From IMG/VR virus record IMGVR_UViG_3300036859_000343, positions 1 to 29,159 of that record: a stretch of 29,159 nt of DNA, one strand, 5' to 3'. This stretch comes from a virus. Made by a program: the position numbers and the translations under genes. Below the pieces are notes generated by a model. The model was not told the DNA's origin. It saw only the letters and a program-made list of their open reading frames with translations, and did not search any database. Below are positions 6,228 through 13,234 of the stretch, in pieces. Position 1 is the stretch's first letter. Each line of letters starts with the position of its first letter.

Positions 6228-6667
6228 CATATGTGGGGCGCGACCTCGGAAGGGGGGCAAAGAGGTCGCGTCCCGCTCCACCCGATGCGCTACCCCAGCC
6301 GCGCGCAGTACGCCGCGAGGTCCGCGAGGCCGTCGCCCGGCTTCACGCCCTCGACCTGGTCTACGCTCTCGAGCACGAGGCGCTCGTTGCCCTCGGCAGC
6401 AGCGAGGTCTCGGTGACCTCGTCGCCGGGCTCGCTGACTGAGGGAACGGTCCTTGACAAGGAGAACGAGGCCGCCCGACGCCGTTGCGCGCGCGCCGTGG
6501 CTCACCTACGATCGGCGTCGACGCACGTCGAGCTGGCGTTGGGGGCTTTCGGCAGCCTGGCCGAGCAGCCCGAACGGTCGCCGGATGCCGTCGTCGATCA
6601 GTCGACGTTCGAGCGTGCGGTGAACCGGCGACGGCACCGCGAACGGGAGGAGGAGTTGCGACGATGA
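6212..6667 (+). CDS. Helical protein of unknown function (151 aa)
   Basis: The ATG at 6212 lies inside the end of the transglycosylase gene (16-base overlap), and the stop overlaps the next ATG. The protein is basic at both ends, with two long helices (REVREAVARLHALDLVYALEHEALVAL and ARRRCARAVAHLRSASTHVELAL) and a final charged stretch of Arg and Glu. There are no cysteine knuckles or membrane segments. No family recognised. Confidence 0.6.
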   Translation: MGVRVTYVGRDLGRGAKRSRPAPPDALPQPRAVRREVREAVARLHALDLVYALEHEALVALGSSEVSVTSSPGSLTEGTVLDKENEAARRRCARAVAHLRSASTHVELALGAFGSLAEQPERSPDAVVDQSTFERAVNRRRHREREEELRR

Positions 6668-7017
6668 GCGAGCCAACACTGGGACCGTGGACGGTAGGGC
6701 CATATCAGAAGGTCGAGCACGGCCTAGTAGCCCCGGCTCATGCCTACCCGGTGATAGGGGAGTTCGGCAATGTCGCATTCGTCATAGGCTCCGAGGAGGA
6801 AGCCCGCCTCATCGCCGCCGCTCCGGATTTGCTGCGGGAACTGGAAGAAATGGTTGCTGCTGCCGATCCGGCCGAGGGCTGGAATCGCGAGAGCGCCCGC
6901 GCCACTATCGCTAAGGCTAGGGGCCGATCGGGGGAGACGTCTGGTTCTGATGGCGGGACACAAGTGCTCGATGCCGCTGTCACCAAGGCCAAGGGCTCGG
7001 AGACTCCTGCGCCGTAG
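6664..7017 (+). CDS. Small phage protein with GPW head and EARLIAAAPDLL motif (117 aa)
   Basis: ATG 6664 in an ATGA overlap. The first half (LGPWTVGPYQ...VIGEFGNVAFVIG) ends in EEEARLIAAAPDLLRELEEM. This pairing of an N-terminal GPW and a later ARLIAAAPDLL is common in small phage proteins of unknown function. A related protein is encoded at 27509. The C-terminal 40 residues look disordered. Confidence 0.7.
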   Translation: MSEPTLGPWTVGPYQKVEHGLVAPAHAYPVIGEFGNVAFVIGSEEEARLIAAAPDLLRELEEMVAAADPAEGWNRESARATIAKARGRSGETSGSDGGTQVLDAAVTKAKGSETPAP

Positions 7018-7033
7018 GCTATACTGGCGTCCC

Positions 7034-7234
7034 GTGGGGACGTGCTCAAACTGCGAGCAGCAACGCGGGCGGCTAATCAAAGGGCGTTGCCAGACTTGCT
7101 ACCGTTTCCATCGCCGTACCGGCCGTGAGCGAGACGCCCAGCGGATCATGGCGACGAGTGGTCTCCGTCTCGAGCGCTCCCAGGCCAACATGTACCTGAT
7201 CCGGCTGGCCTACCAGATGGCCTGCCAGGCTTGA
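7034..7234 (+). CDS. Small zinc-knuckle DNA-binding-like protein (66 aa)
   Basis: GTG 7034. A TATACT element at 7020-7025 ends 8 bases before the start, so a leaderless transcript is possible, though no clear -35 is seen. CSNCEQQ...GRCQTCYRFHRRTGRERD forms two CxxC knuckles with an adjoining basic helix, then a second helical segment. It is the last gene before the late promoter, which makes a transcription-switch role plausible but unproven. Confidence 0.55.
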   Translation: MGTCSNCEQQRGRLIKGRCQTCYRFHRRTGRERDAQRIMATSGLRLERSQANMYLIRLAYQMACQA

Positions 7235-7260
7235 CTTTGACCGGCCGACCAGTGTATACG
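7231..7260 (+). promoter_or_regulatory. Probable late promoter (TTGACT, 18-base spacer, TATACG)
   Basis: A -35 element TTGACT at 7231-7236 and a -10 element TATACG at 7255-7260, 18 bases apart. Transcription would start near 7267, leaving a leader of about 135 bases before the first structural gene. It lies at the boundary between early and structural genes, where a late promoter is expected. The -35 overlaps the stop codon of the preceding gene. Confidence 0.5.
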
Positions 7261-7317
7261 CTTGTATTCGGCGTGGTGTGCCCAAACCGCCACGGCTCAT
7301 CTGATCTGATCTAGCCC

Positions 7318-7368
7318 TCCGAGCGCATCTCCGCGTGCGTCCCCACGCCCTGCGGGCGTGCGCTCGGA
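7318..7368 (+). promoter_or_regulatory. Folded leader before the structural operon (nested hairpins)
   Basis: TCCGAGCGCA (7318-7327) pairs perfectly with TGCGCTCGGA (7359-7368). Inside it, CGCCC (7346-7350) pairs with GGGCG (7354-7358) around a 3-base loop. There is no run of T after it, so it is not a plain intrinsic terminator. It could be an attenuator, an antitermination site or an mRNA-stabilising fold. Confidence 0.45.
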
Positions 7369-7401
7369 CGACCCATGCCCACCGACCGAAGGAGCCCGCC
7401 G

Positions 7402-8580
7402 GTGAAGCGAGCGATCCTGGCCGCCCTCGGCGCGTTCATCGTCCTCGGCGTTGTCATCTCGGCGATCCAGGTCAAGGGCGTGCTCGTCCCGACGATGGAG
7501 GAGTTCTCCGCCCTCGTGGAGCGGGTCGTGGTTCTCGAGGAAGCGGTGTTCCCGAGCCCCAGCCCGAGCCCTGAGCCGACCCCGGAACCCACGATGACCA
7601 CGACGGAGCCACCAGCCCCCGCGTGCGAGGGCGTTCAGGTGACCCCCGGCGGCGGGCTGAAAGCGGCGATGGACGCGGCGCCCGCCGGCACCACGTTCTG
7701 CCTCGAAGAGGGCACATACACGCTCTCGGCCGCGATCAGCGTTCAGGCCGGCGACGGCATCATCGGCGCGGGTCGGACGCTGACCCACATCGACGGATCG
7801 GGCGTGCCGACGACGGCTCCGGGCATCTTCGCCATCAGCGGCGACGCCCTGTTCGAGGGCCTCGACGTCTTCGGCGCGCGTACGCCTCCGGCCGGCACAA
7901 CCGAGGCTTGCAGCCCGAACGCGAACTGCGGGCGGGCGTTCGTGACCGGGGGCCGGGGAACGCTGACGCTTCAGTCTGTCGCGTGCCACGACAACGGCGG
8001 CAACTGCGTCGGCGGCGGCGGGACGGCGAACCTCGTCGCCGACGACCTGGACTGCTACAACAACGGCAATGCGTACTCGATGACAAAGGAGTTCCGGTAC
8101 GCGGCCTGCGTCAAGAAGGCGGCCGCCTATCCGACCGGCAACGACACCGGCAACGTGACCATCACCAACTCGTTCATCCACGACAACCTGTGGGTTGGCA
8201 TCTGGTGCGACTTCTGCCACGTCGGCTTCTTCCAGATCACCGACTCGGACATCATCCACAACGGCAAGGCTGGGGTGTCCTACGAGGTCTCCGGCGGTGA
8301 GACGGCGAGCGACCACGCCCTGGTGGCCAGGAACGTTATCCAGGACAACGGGTGGAACCCGGACTCCAACATCGCCCCGACCGCAATCTCGTGCAACTCG
8401 TGCGCCGAGCTCATCATCGAGAGCAATACCTTCGGAGGGAACGTGAACGCGCTGCTGACGCAGAACCAGCGCCGCGGCTCCTGGGGAGATATCTTCGGCG
8501 TGGTCGTGCGGAATAACGTGCTGGCAGGTGACGTGGTGAACTGCTCGGCCGTGGGGGTCTCATGTAGCGGGAACGCCTGA
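7402..8580 (+). CDS. Membrane-anchored or exported right-handed beta-helix protein
   Basis: GTG 7402 is preferred because GAAGGAG ends 7 bases before it; ATG 7375 is in frame but lacks such a site. The 392-residue protein has a hydrophobic N-terminal segment (ILAALGAFIVLGVVISAI), a short helix, and a Pro/Ser/Glu/Thr linker (PSPSPSPEPTPEPT, about residues 52-65). A parallel beta-helix of the pectate-lyase type follows: GLKAAMDAAPAGTTFCLEEGTYTL, IIGAGRTLTHIDG, then repeated strand rungs with Asn/Gly turns (FIHDNLWVGIWC, IIHNGKAGV, VIQDNGWN, IIESNTFGG, VVRNNVLAG). By my count there are 14 cysteines, unusual for a cytoplasmically assembled tail spike and suggestive of an exported protein. Possible roles are polysaccharide binding or cleavage at the cell surface. 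Confidence 0.7.
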   Translation: MKRAILAALGAFIVLGVVISAIQVKGVLVPTMEEFSALVERVVVLEEAVFPSPSPSPEPTPEPTMTTTEPPAPACEGVQVTPGGGLKAAMDAAPAGTTFCLEEGTYTLSAAISVQAGDGIIGAGRTLTHIDGSGVPTTAPGIFAISGDALFEGLDVFGARTPPAGTTEACSPNANCGRAFVTGGRGTLTLQSVACHDNGGNCVGGGGTANLVADDLDCYNNGNAYSMTKEFRYAACVKKAAAYPTGNDTGNVTITNSFIHDNLWVGIWCDFCHVGFFQITDSDIIHNGKAGVSYEVSGGETASDHALVARNVIQDNGWNPDSNIAPTAISCNSCAELIIESNTFGGNVNALLTQNQRRGSWGDIFGVVVRNNVLAGDVVNCSAVGVSCSGNA

Positions 8581-9353
8581 TGGCGATCACGATCCCGAAC
8601 GTAAACCGAGGGTCCTTCGGCGACAAGGTCTCAGGCACGACGCTCAGTGGTGCTCCCCTCACCATCTCGGCGGGCTTGTACGGCATCGCCTACGCCGTCT
8701 GCGATAACATCGCTACGACGGATGGCCCGTCGACGAACCTCAGCATCAGCGACTCCCAGGGGCATACATGGGTCAGGTTGCGGGAGGAGAACAGCTCGGC
8801 TGGCGCCGCCGCCGATGGGGTCGTCATCGGCATCTACATGGCGTTGCTGACGAACGGCCTGGACAACGGCACCGACACGATCACGTTGACGGTCTCCTCG
8901 GCCGCGATCGCCAAGGGGTTCCAGCTCTTCTCGGCGCAGGTCGGTGGAGGCAACACGCTTGCGCTGGCGGCGGGCAACGCGACCAACGGCGCGCTCTCTA
9001 GCTCCTACTCGGTTGCGATCAGCAGCCTAGCGAGCAAGGAGTATCTGTTCGTCGGCGTCGCTGGGGCCGAGGAGGAAGTCTCAACAGCGATCACGACCGA
9101 CACCGGCTACACGGTCCTCGGCATCGGCACGATCGGTTCGGGAACCGCTGGTGCCGCCAACACGAACGTCATCGCTCGCGGTGGTTACCTAATCACCACG
9201 GCCACCGGCGACACGTTCGATAACACCGGCCTGAGCGCTGCCGACAGGGCGACGTTGCTCGTTGCGCTTGAGGAAGTGACACCCGCCGCCGAGGCCTTGC
9301 CGAGAACATCGACCGTCATCGACTACGCCGTGACCCGCTCCTATAACTGGTGA
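8580..9353 (+). CDS. Beta-rich virion or fibre protein, unknown (257 aa)
   Basis: TGATG overlap with the beta-helix gene. The sequence is rich in Ser, Thr, Gly, Ala and Val, with almost no helix. It reads as alternating strands (TLSGAPLTISAGLYGIAYAVCDN, SDSQGHTWVRL, TDTITLTVSS), like a jelly-roll or Ig-type fold that binds carbohydrate or forms a fibre knob. No catalytic motif is seen. Its place among fibre-like genes supports a virion adhesion role. Confidence 0.6.
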   Translation: MAITIPNVNRGSFGDKVSGTTLSGAPLTISAGLYGIAYAVCDNIATTDGPSTNLSISDSQGHTWVRLREENSSAGAAADGVVIGIYMALLTNGLDNGTDTITLTVSSAAIAKGFQLFSAQVGGGNTLALAAGNATNGALSSSYSVAISSLASKEYLFVGVAGAEEEVSTAITTDTGYTVLGIGTIGSGTAGAANTNVIARGGYLITTATGDTFDNTGLSAADRATLLVALEEVTPAAEALPRTSTVIDYAVTRSYNW

Positions 9354-9363
9354 GGAGGGCTCC

Positions 9364-10017
9364 ATGCCAGGATTGACGGACTTCGGCGAGAATGCCGTTC
9401 TCGACGAGATATTCAATGCCGCGAGCGGGACGTTCCCCGCCGCTGACCCGTTCATCGCGCTCCATTCGGCCGATCCCGGAGACACGGGTGCATCGAACGA
9501 GCTGACGGGCGGCGGCTACGCGCGCCAGTCGACGGCGTTCGGTTTCGCGGCCGCCGGGACGCTGTCAAACACCGGCGCGATCACCTGGTCCGTTCCGGCG
9601 GGCAACGTCGTCGCTTGGTCTGTGTGGGACGCGGTTACGACTGGTAACTGTTTCCAGACCGGATGGTTCAACACCGCGACCCCAGCCGTTGGCTTGGCCG
9701 TGGTGCGTTCCGGTGATCTCGCCGGGAACGACCTCCAATCCTCGGTTCATGGCCTGGCGACCGATGATCGAGTGGTGTTCGAGGTGATCGAGCAGCTCAC
9801 GATCCCGGCCGGCATCACGGCCGGCACGATTTACTTCGTCCTCGCCGGTGGGCTCACCACCGACGCCTTCAACATCTCAGCCACCTCCGGTGGTGCTGAG
9901 ATCGACATCACCGCCGCTGGATCGGCGCTGTGGCGCCGGGTGCTCGTGACGAACTTCGGTGGTGCTGGATCATTCCAGGTCGCTGCGGGCGACCTCGACA
10001 TCTTCGCGACGGAGTAG
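9364..10017 (+). CDS. Phage tail-fibre-type protein (217 aa)
   Basis: GAGGAGGG precedes ATG 9364. Residues 1-100 match a domain widespread in phage tail genes: LTDFGENAVLDEIF, then PFIALHSADPGDTGASNELTGGGYARQ, SNTGAITWSVPAG and WSVWDAVTTGNC. The second half is an inserted or fused beta module (about 105-200: DDRVVFEVIEQ, TAGTIYFVLAG, FNISATSGGAEIDI), after which the protein ends in short strands. It is expected in the fibre or baseplate rather than the head. Confidence 0.7.
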   Translation: MPGLTDFGENAVLDEIFNAASGTFPAADPFIALHSADPGDTGASNELTGGGYARQSTAFGFAAAGTLSNTGAITWSVPAGNVVAWSVWDAVTTGNCFQTGWFNTATPAVGLAVVRSGDLAGNDLQSSVHGLATDDRVVFEVIEQLTIPAGITAGTIYFVLAGGLTTDAFNISATSGGAEIDITAAGSALWRRVLVTNFGGAGSFQVAAGDLDIFATE

Positions 10018-10020
10018 AGC

Positions 10021-10479
10021 ATGGGGCCGATCTACGTCGTCAAGAACTCGGCATTCGCCGCCACCACGGGAGCCAAAACGGTCCTCAAGATCATCTCGAC
10101 GACCGGCTTCCACATCAAGGTCCACGAGATCGCGCTGTTCACCGACGGTGTTACGTCCTCGGCGGTGCCCGCGACCTGGGATCTGTTCACCTCAGATGAG
10201 ACGACGGCGGGTACCAGCACGTCGGTCACGCCGGTGCAGATCGCGGGCCGAGCTCAGGCCCACGGGACGACATGCGGCTCCAACTTCACGGCCGAGGGCA
10301 CGACCTACACCGTGGTGAAGTCAGGCTACGTCCCGCAGTTCATGGGCTCTCTGATCATCCCGAACCCACTTGGTCTCGAGGAGAACTCCCCAAGCGACGC
10401 GGCGGATTCGATCGGTCTACGCATCAACGTCACGGCGAACGTCAACGTCCTGGCCTGGATCAAGTTCGCACACGGGTAA
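10021..10479 (+). CDS. Structural protein, beta-rich (152 aa)
   Basis: Starts 3 bases after the fibre gene stop. The N-terminus (YVVKNSAFAATTGAKTVLKIIST) and later segments (HIKVHEIALFTDG, DLFTSDETTAGTSTSVTPVQIAG, RINVTANVNVLAWIKFAHG) form a beta sandwich typical of minor virion proteins. No enzymatic motif. Co-location with fibre genes suggests a tail-tip or decoration part. Confidence 0.6.
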   Translation: MGPIYVVKNSAFAATTGAKTVLKIISTTGFHIKVHEIALFTDGVTSSAVPATWDLFTSDETTAGTSTSVTPVQIAGRAQAHGTTCGSNFTAEGTTYTVVKSGYVPQFMGSLIIPNPLGLEENSPSDAADSIGLRINVTANVNVLAWIKFAHG

Positions 10480-10482
10480 GCC

Positions 10483-11067
10483 ATGGCTCGCCTGGGGCGT
10501 TCCTACGTCGGGCCGCAGTGGAATGACCGACAGAAACTCGCTGTCCCCGGTCCGACGACGGCGCAGGGTTCGGGGCGGGTACGTCTTCGGTCATCGGCGA
10601 ATGCCCGGGTACAGACGACGGGCACCGGCCGTATCCGGGTCCGCTCGCGCTCGCTGGGTATCGCTCGGGCTCAGGGCCAAGGCAGGCTTAGGCTCCGGTC
10701 GAGGGCCTTCGGTGGCGTCACGCCCCAGGTCGGACAGGGCGCAGGCCGGATCCGGCTCCGATCTCGTGCCGTAGGACAGGCGCTCGTCAAGGGCACCGGC
10801 CGCCTGCGTCTTCGGGCTCGAGCCGTAGCAAGGGTTGTTGCAGCTGGTCAGGGTAGGATCCGGGTTCGGTCAAGAGCCACCGGTGCTTCGGGTGTCACTC
10901 CAGGCCAAGGCCGCGGACGGATCCGGCTTAGGTCTCGTTCATCCGGCGCGGTTCTGCCTGAGAACCTCGGAGAGCCGGTTGATGATCCACAGGCCGTATT
11001 CCTAGGCCTAGAAGGTAAGGCCCAGGTCGCAGGAACCGAAGGCACAGCTGTTCTATTGGAGGTCTGA
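10483..11067 (+). CDS. Arginine-rich repeat protein with strict 18/18/21-residue spacing
   Basis: A 194-residue protein whose middle is seven repeats of the form G-R-(I/L/V)-R-(L/V)-R-(S/A)-(R/S). They begin at Gly31, 49, 67, 88, 106, 124 and 145. The steps are 18, 18, 21, 18, 18 and 21 residues, so three units make a 57-residue super-repeat; the 21-residue steps carry an extra G-V-T-P type turn. Arg alternates with Ile/Leu/Val/Ser within each unit, which would make a beta-strand with one strongly positive face. The N-terminal 26 residues and the acidic C-terminal 40 residues (ENLGEPVDD, LEGKAQVAGTEGTAVLLEV) lie outside the repeats. It sits between a virion protein and a baseplate-type protein, so a beta-solenoid tail or fibre part that binds a negatively charged polymer is plausible. 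No named family is recognised. Confidence 0.75.
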   Translation: MARLGRSYVGPQWNDRQKLAVPGPTTAQGSGRVRLRSSANARVQTTGTGRIRVRSRSLGIARAQGQGRLRLRSRAFGGVTPQVGQGAGRIRLRSRAVGQALVKGTGRLRLRARAVARVVAAGQGRIRVRSRATGASGVTPGQGRGRIRLRSRSSGAVLPENLGEPVDDPQAVFLGLEGKAQVAGTEGTAVLLEV

Positions 11068-11369
11068 TGTTCTTGAAACAGGGCGATCTCGCTCCTCCTC
11101 TTCGGATCGACACGAACGCTGATGTCACCGGAGCTACCTCCAAGCTGGCCTTCCTACGGCGTGTCCACCAGAACACGATCATGCAGAAGACGCTTACGGC
11201 GGTCGATGAGCCCAACGGCATTCTCGAATACCAATGGGTAGCAGGTGACACCGACGTTCCGGGAACCTATGAGGTGGAAGCCGTGGTGACTTTCGCCGGT
11301 GGAGCCGTGCAAACCTTCCCCCAACGGAATCACCTCGAGGTCATCATCTTGCCCGACGTGGTGCCGTGA
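11067..11369 (+). CDS. BppU-like baseplate / tail protein, Ig-type fold (100 aa)
   Basis: TGATG overlap. The sequence follows the N-terminal domain of baseplate upper proteins: KQGDLAPPLRIDTNADVTGATSKLAFLRRV, a VDEPNGILEYQWVAGDTDVPGTYEVEAVVTFAGG core, and a QTFPQRNHLEVIIL end. The GDTDxPGTYE...V.F..G..QTFP string is the clearest marker. It probably attaches fibres to the tail tip. Confidence 0.7.
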   Translation: MFLKQGDLAPPLRIDTNADVTGATSKLAFLRRVHQNTIMQKTLTAVDEPNGILEYQWVAGDTDVPGTYEVEAVVTFAGGAVQTFPQRNHLEVIILPDVVP

Positions 11370-11713
11370 AGAAGGTCAACGTGGCTGACGATGTGTATAA
11401 CGCTGCTAACCAGCGAAGCTTGACACCGCAGTACGTTGAGGTTCCCCGCCACCGATCCACTGCGGTCAAGACCATGGAGGGGGGCATCCAGTGCCACGAC
11501 GCTGTATCACCTGCGGTAGGCCGGCAGTCCCCGGCAGATCACGCTGCAGGGAGCACGGCCCCGCCAACGCCGCTCGACACGGTCCCTCACCGTACAACGG
11601 CGCACATCAGGCACGACGCCGGGTCATCGTGCAGCCAGACTCTCGGTGCTGGATCTGCGGTGGTCTGGCTACCGCCCGTGACCCCATGCAACTTGACCAC
11701 GTCGTCCCGCTGA
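11366..11713 (+). CDS. Doubtful ORF; only the N-terminal 40 residues could be genuine
   Basis: GTG 11366 forms a GTGA overlap with the baseplate gene, as is normal here, and the start MKKVNVADDVYNAANQ reads like a real protein. From 11491 onward the frame runs across the HNH gene, and its translation there (Pro, Ser and Thr-rich with no pattern) looks like a frame shadow. It may be a truncated or decaying gene whose 3' half was replaced by the HNH gene. Bases 11366-11490 hold nothing else I can identify. Confidence 0.25.
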   Translation: MKKVNVADDVYNAANQRSLTPQYVEVPRHRSTAVKTMEGGIQCHDAVSPAVGRQSPADHAAGSTAPPTPLDTVPHRTTAHIRHDAGSSCSQTLGAGSAVVWLPPVTPCNLTTSSR

Positions 11714-11805
11714 GCCTTGGAGGTACCGATGACCTCGACAACCTCCGCCCGGCTCACCAGTCGTGCAACATCAGGAAGGGTGGACGGAACCGACGGACGG
11801 CGTAA
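11491..11805 (+). CDS. HNH endonuclease
   Basis: GTG 11491 follows a GGAGGGGGG site. The 104-residue protein has a first zinc-type cluster (CITCGRP...RCREH) and a classic HNH core: CWICGG, then LDHVVPLSLGGTDDLDNLRPAHQSCNIRKGG. The DH pair, Asn in the LDNLRPAH helix and His before SCN are the nuclease residues; CxxC and H..C hold structural zinc. HNH proteins of this kind sit next to terminase genes in HK97-type phages and take part in DNA maturation. Here the terminase start lies inside this gene. Given the unusual terminase nuclease site, this enzyme may do more than assist. Confidence 0.93.
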   Translation: MPRRCITCGRPAVPGRSRCREHGPANAARHGPSPYNGAHQARRRVIVQPDSRCWICGGLATARDPMQLDHVVPLSLGGTDDLDNLRPAHQSCNIRKGGRNRRTA

Positions 11806-13234
11806 GGGGGAGGGCGGTCGAAAAGTTCGGCGTCGAGTGTCTAGAGATACGTCAGTACGCTCCGCGCGCGCCGGGGCCGGATTCGCCGCTTTCCGCTCGT
11901 TCTGCCATAGATTGGTTCTGGACACCGGTGATCGGTTTGTTCTGGAGCCATTCCAGTCGAAGATCCTGGCTGACTTCTTTGCCGGGGTGCCCCAGACGAT
12001 CATCGTCATCCCCAAGGGCAACGGCAAGACGACCCTGCTCGCCGCACTCGCTCTGTTCCACCTGATGACCACGACCGACGCCGAGGTCATCATCTGTGCC
12101 GCCTCGCGTGATCAGGCCTCTATCCTGCTCGACCAGGCGCGAGGGCTGGTGATCCGGTCCCCGGTGGGCGAGCAGGTCTGGGCTCACCAGAGGGAGATCC
12201 GCCGACGGGATGGGAGGGGCCGGATACGCGTCCTGGCCTCGGACGTCGACAAGATCGATGGCCTCATCTTCACCCTGGGTCTGATCGATGAGCTCCACCG
12301 GCATACGCGCTCCGAGCTCTACGGGATCTTCCGAGACGGGCTCGACAAGCGCGCCGGCCAGATGGTGACGATCTCCACCGCTGGATCGTCGGCGAACTCG
12401 CCCTTGGGTCAGATGCGGCTGGCGGCCCATTCGATGAAGACCTTCCGCCGGACCGGTGTCTACAACCACGCACGGTCCGAGGCGTTGGCCTGGCACGAAT
12501 ATGCGCTCGAGGACACCGACGATCTGCGGAACCTGAAGCTGATCAAGCAGGCCAACCCGGCATCGTGGCTGACCCCTGGGCGGTTGAAGCGGAGGCGAGA
12601 CGATCCCTCGATGACGCCGGCGCAGTGGGCACGGTTCGCTTGCAACGTCTGGACGGAGGGCGAAACCCCCTGGATCGACCCGGTGACCTGGGATCAGAGG
12701 ATGGCCCAGCTCGGGAACCTCTCAGAGGGGGACCGGGTGTACGTGGCCATCCGGGCCGCGGCGGGGGTGGGGATCGGCATCGTGGCCCCGCGCACAGACG
12801 AGAGAGTTGCGGTCAGGGCCGAGCTGATCCCCCCTCCCCCCGGAGGCCGCGTAGGTCTCAGAGACGCGGAGTTTGCCCTACGGCGCATCTGTGAGCGCTA
12901 CGACGTCGTCGAGATCGGCTACGACAACGACCACTTCGGACGCTCCGCGGATCTCCTCCTCGAGGCGGGTCTGCCGATGGTCGAGGTTGCCCAGAGGCCC
13001 CAGAGGCTGGCTCAGGGCACGGCGACGCTCTGGCGGCTGATCTCGGCGGGCCTGCTGCAACACGACGGCGATCCGGAGCTCCGGGCACAGGTGCTCGCGG
13101 GCCAGACGAAGGAGACCACCACGGGCTGGTACTTGGTTCCGACACCTCAGACGGCGGGGCTCATCGCGCTGGCGATGGCGTGTCACATGGCGACCGAGGT
13201 CGAGGCTGAACCGCCGGCCTTCGTGGCGCTCTGA
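11729..13234 (+). CDS. terL: Terminase large subunit (ATPase intact, nuclease acids largely missing)
   Basis: Packages DNA into the prohead. ATG 11729 has GGAGG 5 bases upstream, but that site also encodes part of the HNH motif, so GTG 11780 is an alternative. The 501-residue protein has Walker A PKGNGKTT (residues 95-102) and Walker B LGLIDELH with Asp187-Glu188, then the ISTAG coupling motif. The C-terminal nuclease region aligns by pattern with the Terminase_1 family (PWIDPVTWDQ...DRVYVAI). However, the first catalytic Asp expected after VYV.. is Arg342 (VAIRAAAG). The second acid is present (YDNDHF, Asp399). The third, usually in an IDGL.ALAMA string, is absent (QTAGLIALAMA). No small terminase gene is recognised nearby. 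Confidence 0.9.
   Translation: MTSTTSARLTSRATSGRVDGTDGRRKGEGGRKVRRRVSRDTSVRSARAGAGFAAFRSFCHRLVLDTGDRFVLEPFQSKILADFFAGVPQTIIVIPKGNGKTTLLAALALFHLMTTTDAEVIICAASRDQASILLDQARGLVIRSPVGEQVWAHQREIRRRDGRGRIRVLASDVDKIDGLIFTLGLIDELHRHTRSELYGIFRDGLDKRAGQMVTISTAGSSANSPLGQMRLAAHSMKTFRRTGVYNHARSEALAWHEYALEDTDDLRNLKLIKQANPASWLTPGRLKRRRDDPSMTPAQWARFACNVWTEGETPWIDPVTWDQRMAQLGNLSEGDRVYVAIRAAAGVGIGIVAPRTDERVAVRAELIPPPPGGRVGLRDAEFALRRICERYDVVEIGYDNDHFGRSADLLLEAGLPMVEVAQRPQRLAQGTATLWRLISAGLLQHDGDPELRAQVLAGQTKETTTGWYLVPTPQTAGLIALAMACHMATEVEAEPPAFVAL

Noticed and set aside
7297-8316. Minus-strand open frame of 339 codons opposite the beta-helix gene
   Set aside because: Antisense to a gene with clear signal segment and beta-helix rungs; the composition is Arg/Asp/Val-biased shadow sequence.
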